8,257 nucleotides of DNA from NCBI GenBank assembly GCA_964471945.1, contig CAYYIJ010000092.1:1-8257 (forward strand), read 5' to 3'. The position numbers were made by a program, and so were the translations under genes. The stretch comes from JASEHD01 sp964471945 (GTDB taxonomy: Bacteria > Bacteroidota > Ignavibacteria > UBA10030 > SZUA-254). The notes under the pieces are model-generated. The model searched no databases. It was not told the DNA's origin and saw nothing but the letters and a program-made list of their open reading frames with translations. The number at the start of each line of letters is the position of its first letter. Positions within the stretch are counted from its first letter, which is position 1. This document shows positions 5,849 through 8,257 of this stretch, piece after piece.

Positions 5849-6553
5849 ATGCGCTACCTCAGCGCTTGTATATTGCTAATCTTATCAATTGTCCATTTAT
5901 CGATCGCAGAAGAAGAATCCCGGTCTTGCCTTTTCTTATATGGTTCATATACAACGTCATCAAAACTATTTCACCATCCTGACGACGCTGATGAGTCGGT
6001 ACGGAATCAATTTTTTCCACTCGACAATATCATAAGCTCTGGAATAGATTTACGCTATTCCCTTATCGAAGATTATCTTCAAGTCGGTTTAGGCATCGAG
6101 TATATTTCAAGAATTGAAAATTTTACGATCCCATTCGGGACATCGAAAAGAATTCCCGTTACCGATGGCTATTTTGTTTTTCCACTCGAGTTAACGTGTT
6201 ATTCCGCTATTCCAACAGAGTCAGATAACTGGAAATTCTATTTTGGTGCAGGGGGTGGGATATACAACGGAACTCGTACGTATGAGATAGCAAATGTAAA
6301 ATCCATAACAATAAATAAAAAACTTGGATGGGGCATTCATATCCTAACAGGCGTACAACACAGAATATTTAGAAGAATTTCATTGCGGAGTGAAATAAAA
6401 TTCAGAGATATACAATTCGAAACAACAACTAAATTCGCTATGGCTGAAACCCAATTCGATGGCGAAACGATACATCTGGAAACAGTACCTTTTACTTCTC
6501 GTTCTAATATTGATGGGATGACGATCAACATTGGCATAGTATTGCAATTATAA
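5849..6553 (+). CDS. Predicted outer-membrane beta-barrel protein, hypothetical
   Basis: This 234-residue protein has a signal peptide (MRYLSACILLILSIVHLSIA, cleavage probably after Ala20). The mature part is built of alternating polar/hydrophobic strands with glycine- and aromatic-rich segments: SGIDLRYSL, YLQVGLGIEYISRI, YFVFPLELTCYS, WKFYFGAGGGIYNG, KLGWGIHILTGVQH, ISLRSEIKFRDIQF and a final MTINIGIVLQL. That pattern suits a small outer-membrane barrel of about 8-10 strands. The terminal residue is Leu, not the Phe common in proteobacterial porins. I do not recognise a specific family and assign no substrate. AGGA eight bases before the ATG supports the start. It lies between the chaperone gene and aroK, and its TAA shares one base with the aroK ATG. 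Confidence 0.75.
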   Translation: MRYLSACILLILSIVHLSIAEEESRSCLFLYGSYTTSSKLFHHPDDADESVRNQFFPLDNIISSGIDLRYSLIEDYLQVGLGIEYISRIENFTIPFGTSKRIPVTDGYFVFPLELTCYSAIPTESDNWKFYFGAGGGIYNGTRTYEIANVKSITINKKLGWGIHILTGVQHRIFRRISLRSEIKFRDIQFETTTKFAMAETQFDGETIHLETVPFTSRSNIDGMTINIGIVLQL

Positions 6554-7104
6554 TGACTAAGAAAAACAATAATCTAATTTACTTAACCGGTTTCATGGGA
6601 AGCGGAAAAAGCACAATCGGTCCGATTCTTGCAAATACTCTGGGTTATTCGCACATCGATATTGATCAACAAATTGAACGCTTGATGTTCAAATCAATAA
6701 CCAATATTTTCTCTGATTTTGGTGAAAAATATTTTCGTGAGATTGAACGATCCCTCCTACTTGAATTAAGCGACCGCGATTCTCATGTGATCTCTTTAGG
6801 CGGAGGAACGATCACAAACAACACAAATCTGAAGATAGTGAAATCGTCTGGTATCTTGATTTACCTAAAAACCGATGTAGAACAAATTTATCACCGGTTA
6901 AAATTTAAAAAAGATCGCCCCCTAATTCAATCTACGAACAAAACACTTCTTACTGATAATGAACTCCGTTCACGGATCATATCATTGCTAGCAAAACGGG
7001 AACCTTTCTATAAAAAGGCAGATATCGTTATCACTACAACTAAACAGCGAGTAGGAATTACGATTGATGAAATCGTTTATCATTTAAAAAATTTTATCAA
7101 ATGA
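6553..7104 (+). CDS. aroK: Shikimate kinase
   Basis: The enzyme transfers the gamma-phosphate of ATP to the 3-hydroxyl of shikimate, the fifth step of the chorismate pathway, in the cytoplasm. The 183 residues are of normal length. The Walker A loop is GFMGSGKST (13-21). The shikimate-binding acidic pair is Asp36 and Asp38 in HIDID, with Arg62 in YFREIE and the glycine triplet at 83-85 in SLGGGTI. The lid arginine is Arg122 in KDRPLI. Arg149 and Tyr153 in KREPFYKKAD complete the usual C-terminal motif. All expected catalytic residues are present. The ATG overlaps the TAA of the preceding gene (TAATG), and no Shine-Dalgarno site is visible, so translation is probably coupled. Its TGA overlaps the aroB start. 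aroL is an equivalent name for an isozyme; aroK is chosen from the linkage to aroB. Confidence 0.96.
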   Translation: MTKKNNNLIYLTGFMGSGKSTIGPILANTLGYSHIDIDQQIERLMFKSITNIFSDFGEKYFREIERSLLLELSDRDSHVISLGGGTITNNTNLKIVKSSGILIYLKTDVEQIYHRLKFKKDRPLIQSTNKTLLTDNELRSRIISLLAKREPFYKKADIVITTTKQRVGITIDEIVYHLKNFIK

Positions 7105-8189
7105 AAAATATCGTAAAACAAACCATCAGGTTGGATGCAAGAAGCTATCCGATTTATCTCGGAAATGGAATCATCAATCGCCTGACGGAAGTCGCTTCAA
7201 CACATGAAATTCCTAAAAATATTGCAATAATTACTGATCGACACGTCTCTGCTCTTCATCTGAAATGTGTTGTAGAGATACTCAGAAAACATGGTTTTCA
7301 AATCGTTGAGGTCTTGATTACCCCAGGTGAACGACAAAAGTCAATTTCTACAGCAACTAAAATTGTTACCAAGCTCGTTGAATCAAACGTTGAACGCAAA
7401 TCTGCCTTGTTTGCTTTGGGAGGTGGTGTTGTTGGTGATATTACAGGATTTGTTGCTGCAACTTATCGCCGCGGGGTTCAATTGGTTCAAATACCGACTA
7501 CATTATTAGGAATGGTAGAAAGTTCTATTGGCGGAAAAACCGCTGTGAATCACCCGTTGGCTAAAAATGCTATCGGTGCTTTTTATCAGCCAAGATTTGT
7601 ATTCTCCGATGTACAATTCCTGCGGACGCTTCCAAGCCGAGAAGTTATTTGTGGTTTAGGTGAAGTTCTAAAGTATGCAATACTTGATAAAAATATATTT
7701 AATTTCTTTTGCGAACATATCAATAAAATATTGAAGCTCGATTTGGACCTTACTCAGGAATTAATCTCACTCTGTAATGTATATAAGGGAAAGCTAATTG
7801 AAACAGATGAATTCGAAAGGAATCCCAAAGGTGGCAGGATGGTTCTAAACCTTGGACATACGATCGGACACGCATTGGAAAATCTATCAAAATATAAACT
7901 ACGACATGGTGAAGCAGTTTTGGTTGGATTAAAATGGGAGCTTCTAATCGCGAGGGAGGTACAGATCATCAGTCGAGATAATTTCGACCATTTATCCTCG
8001 CTGCTTGAGCGTATCGTTTATCGTCCCAATTTAAATTTCCTCAATATTGAATCACTTATCCAACAAATCTTTTCAAAAGGAAAGAAAGCTCGTTTTATTC
8101 TTCCTCGGTCCTTTGGGAAAGTTTTCATCACAGACAAGCTCAAACCTTCGTTAATAAAAGCGGTCATCAGGAATCAGCTAAGCAGATAA
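7101..8189 (+). CDS. aroB: 3-Dehydroquinate synthase
   Basis: This NAD- and divalent-metal-dependent enzyme converts DAHP (3-deoxy-D-arabino-heptulosonate 7-phosphate) to 3-dehydroquinate, the second shikimate-pathway step. The 362 residues match family length. Visible signatures are LGGGVVGDITGFVAATYRRG (107-125 region, NAD binding), IPTTLLGMVESSIGGKTAVN (131-150) and the HPLAKNAIGAFYQP segment with Lys155 and Asn156. GLGEVLKY (185-192) carries metal ligand Glu188 and Lys191. LNLGHTIGHALE (249-260) carries His253 and His257, and RHGEAV carries His269. Arg246 is also kept. The metal triad is thus Glu188, His253 and His269. The one departure is Glu140 where the family normally has Asp (VDSS becomes VESS). 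The ATG overlaps the aroK stop as ATGA with no Shine-Dalgarno site, pointing to coupled translation and matched levels of the two enzymes. Confidence 0.96.
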   Translation: MKNIVKQTIRLDARSYPIYLGNGIINRLTEVASTHEIPKNIAIITDRHVSALHLKCVVEILRKHGFQIVEVLITPGERQKSISTATKIVTKLVESNVERKSALFALGGGVVGDITGFVAATYRRGVQLVQIPTTLLGMVESSIGGKTAVNHPLAKNAIGAFYQPRFVFSDVQFLRTLPSREVICGLGEVLKYAILDKNIFNFFCEHINKILKLDLDLTQELISLCNVYKGKLIETDEFERNPKGGRMVLNLGHTIGHALENLSKYKLRHGEAVLVGLKWELLIAREVQIISRDNFDHLSSLLERIVYRPNLNFLNIESLIQQIFSKGKKARFILPRSFGKVFITDKLKPSLIKAVIRNQLSR

Positions 8190-8231
8190 CGGAGAAGAAT
8201 TTCGAAACTACCTGCTATGAAAATAGGGGCG

Positions 8232-8252
8232 AAAAACAGGAGTTATGTCCTG
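8232..8252 (-). terminator. Weak possible terminator for a convergent gene beyond the right edge
   Basis: Read on the minus strand, CAGGA-CATAAC-TCCTG forms a five-base-pair hairpin followed directly by TTTTT. The stem is short, and the gene it would serve lies outside the window. Read on the plus strand the same hairpin lies 47 bases after aroB, with no T-tract visible before the window ends. The rest of 8190-8231 holds nothing I can identify. Confidence 0.25.
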
Positions 8253-8257
8253 CGGCT

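Noticed and set aside
8217..8257. Start of another gene at the ATG at 8217 (MKIGAKNRSYVL)
   Set aside because: It is only 13 codons to the edge, has no ribosome binding site at a proper distance, and overlaps a hairpin. The ATG at 8245 is only two bases from an AGGAG, too close.
1..8257. CRISPR arrays, tRNA or rRNA genes, insertion sequences, toxin-antitoxin or defence genes
   Set aside because: I looked for direct repeats with spacers, cloverleaf-like runs, terminal inverted repeats with a transposase, and short paired genes, and saw none.

Overview
The window reads as a piece of a Gram-negative, outer-membrane-bearing bacterial chromosome with moderate to low GC. Signal-peptide proteins with degenerate Asp-box repeats, a single-pass SurA/PpiD-type chaperone, a small outer-membrane barrel and an SQR-like flavoprotein would fit the Bacteroidota/Chlorobiota/Ignavibacteria neighbourhood. 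That placement is an inference from gene content and style; there is no rRNA or marker gene here to fix it. Visible promoters are of the ordinary -35/-10 type, and several genes have purine-rich ribosome binding sites.

Layout. Positions 1-2191 are all on the minus strand. A STAS-domain anti-sigma-factor antagonist (2191-1841) is followed 27 bases later by a YbhB/PEBP-family protein (1813-1343). After a 176-base gap comes a secreted protein with seven degenerate Asp-box (BNR-like) repeats, which starts at 1166 and runs off the left edge. The gap holds an orphan 26-codon reading frame. A divergent intergenic region (2192-2309) carries a clear promoter for the STAS gene. On the plus strand lies an FAD-dependent oxidoreductase of the sulfide:quinone oxidoreductase superfamily (2310-3461) that lacks the usual motif cysteine. 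It is followed by a 246-base gap with competing stem-loops, an intrinsic terminator and a sigma-70-like promoter. That promoter should drive a compact cluster: a membrane-anchored parvulin chaperone (3708-5813), a predicted outer-membrane beta-barrel (5849-6553), shikimate kinase aroK (6553-7104) and 3-dehydroquinate synthase aroB (7101-8189). The last three genes overlap by 1 and 4 bases.

How they work together. aroK and aroB supply two steps of the shikimate pathway to chorismate. The chaperone and the barrel are plausibly related, since SurA/PpiD-type foldases help outer-membrane proteins mature; their tight linkage to aroKB looks like transcriptional and translational coupling, not shared biochemistry. 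The STAS and PEBP genes form a probable two-gene unit, possibly extended into the repeat protein.

I found no CRISPR array, tRNA, rRNA, insertion sequence or clear phage element. I do not see a convincing wholly new system. The best leads are the cysteine-poor SQR-like protein, the competing hairpins upstream of the chaperone gene, the A10 tract at the STAS/PEBP junction and the orphan small reading frame.
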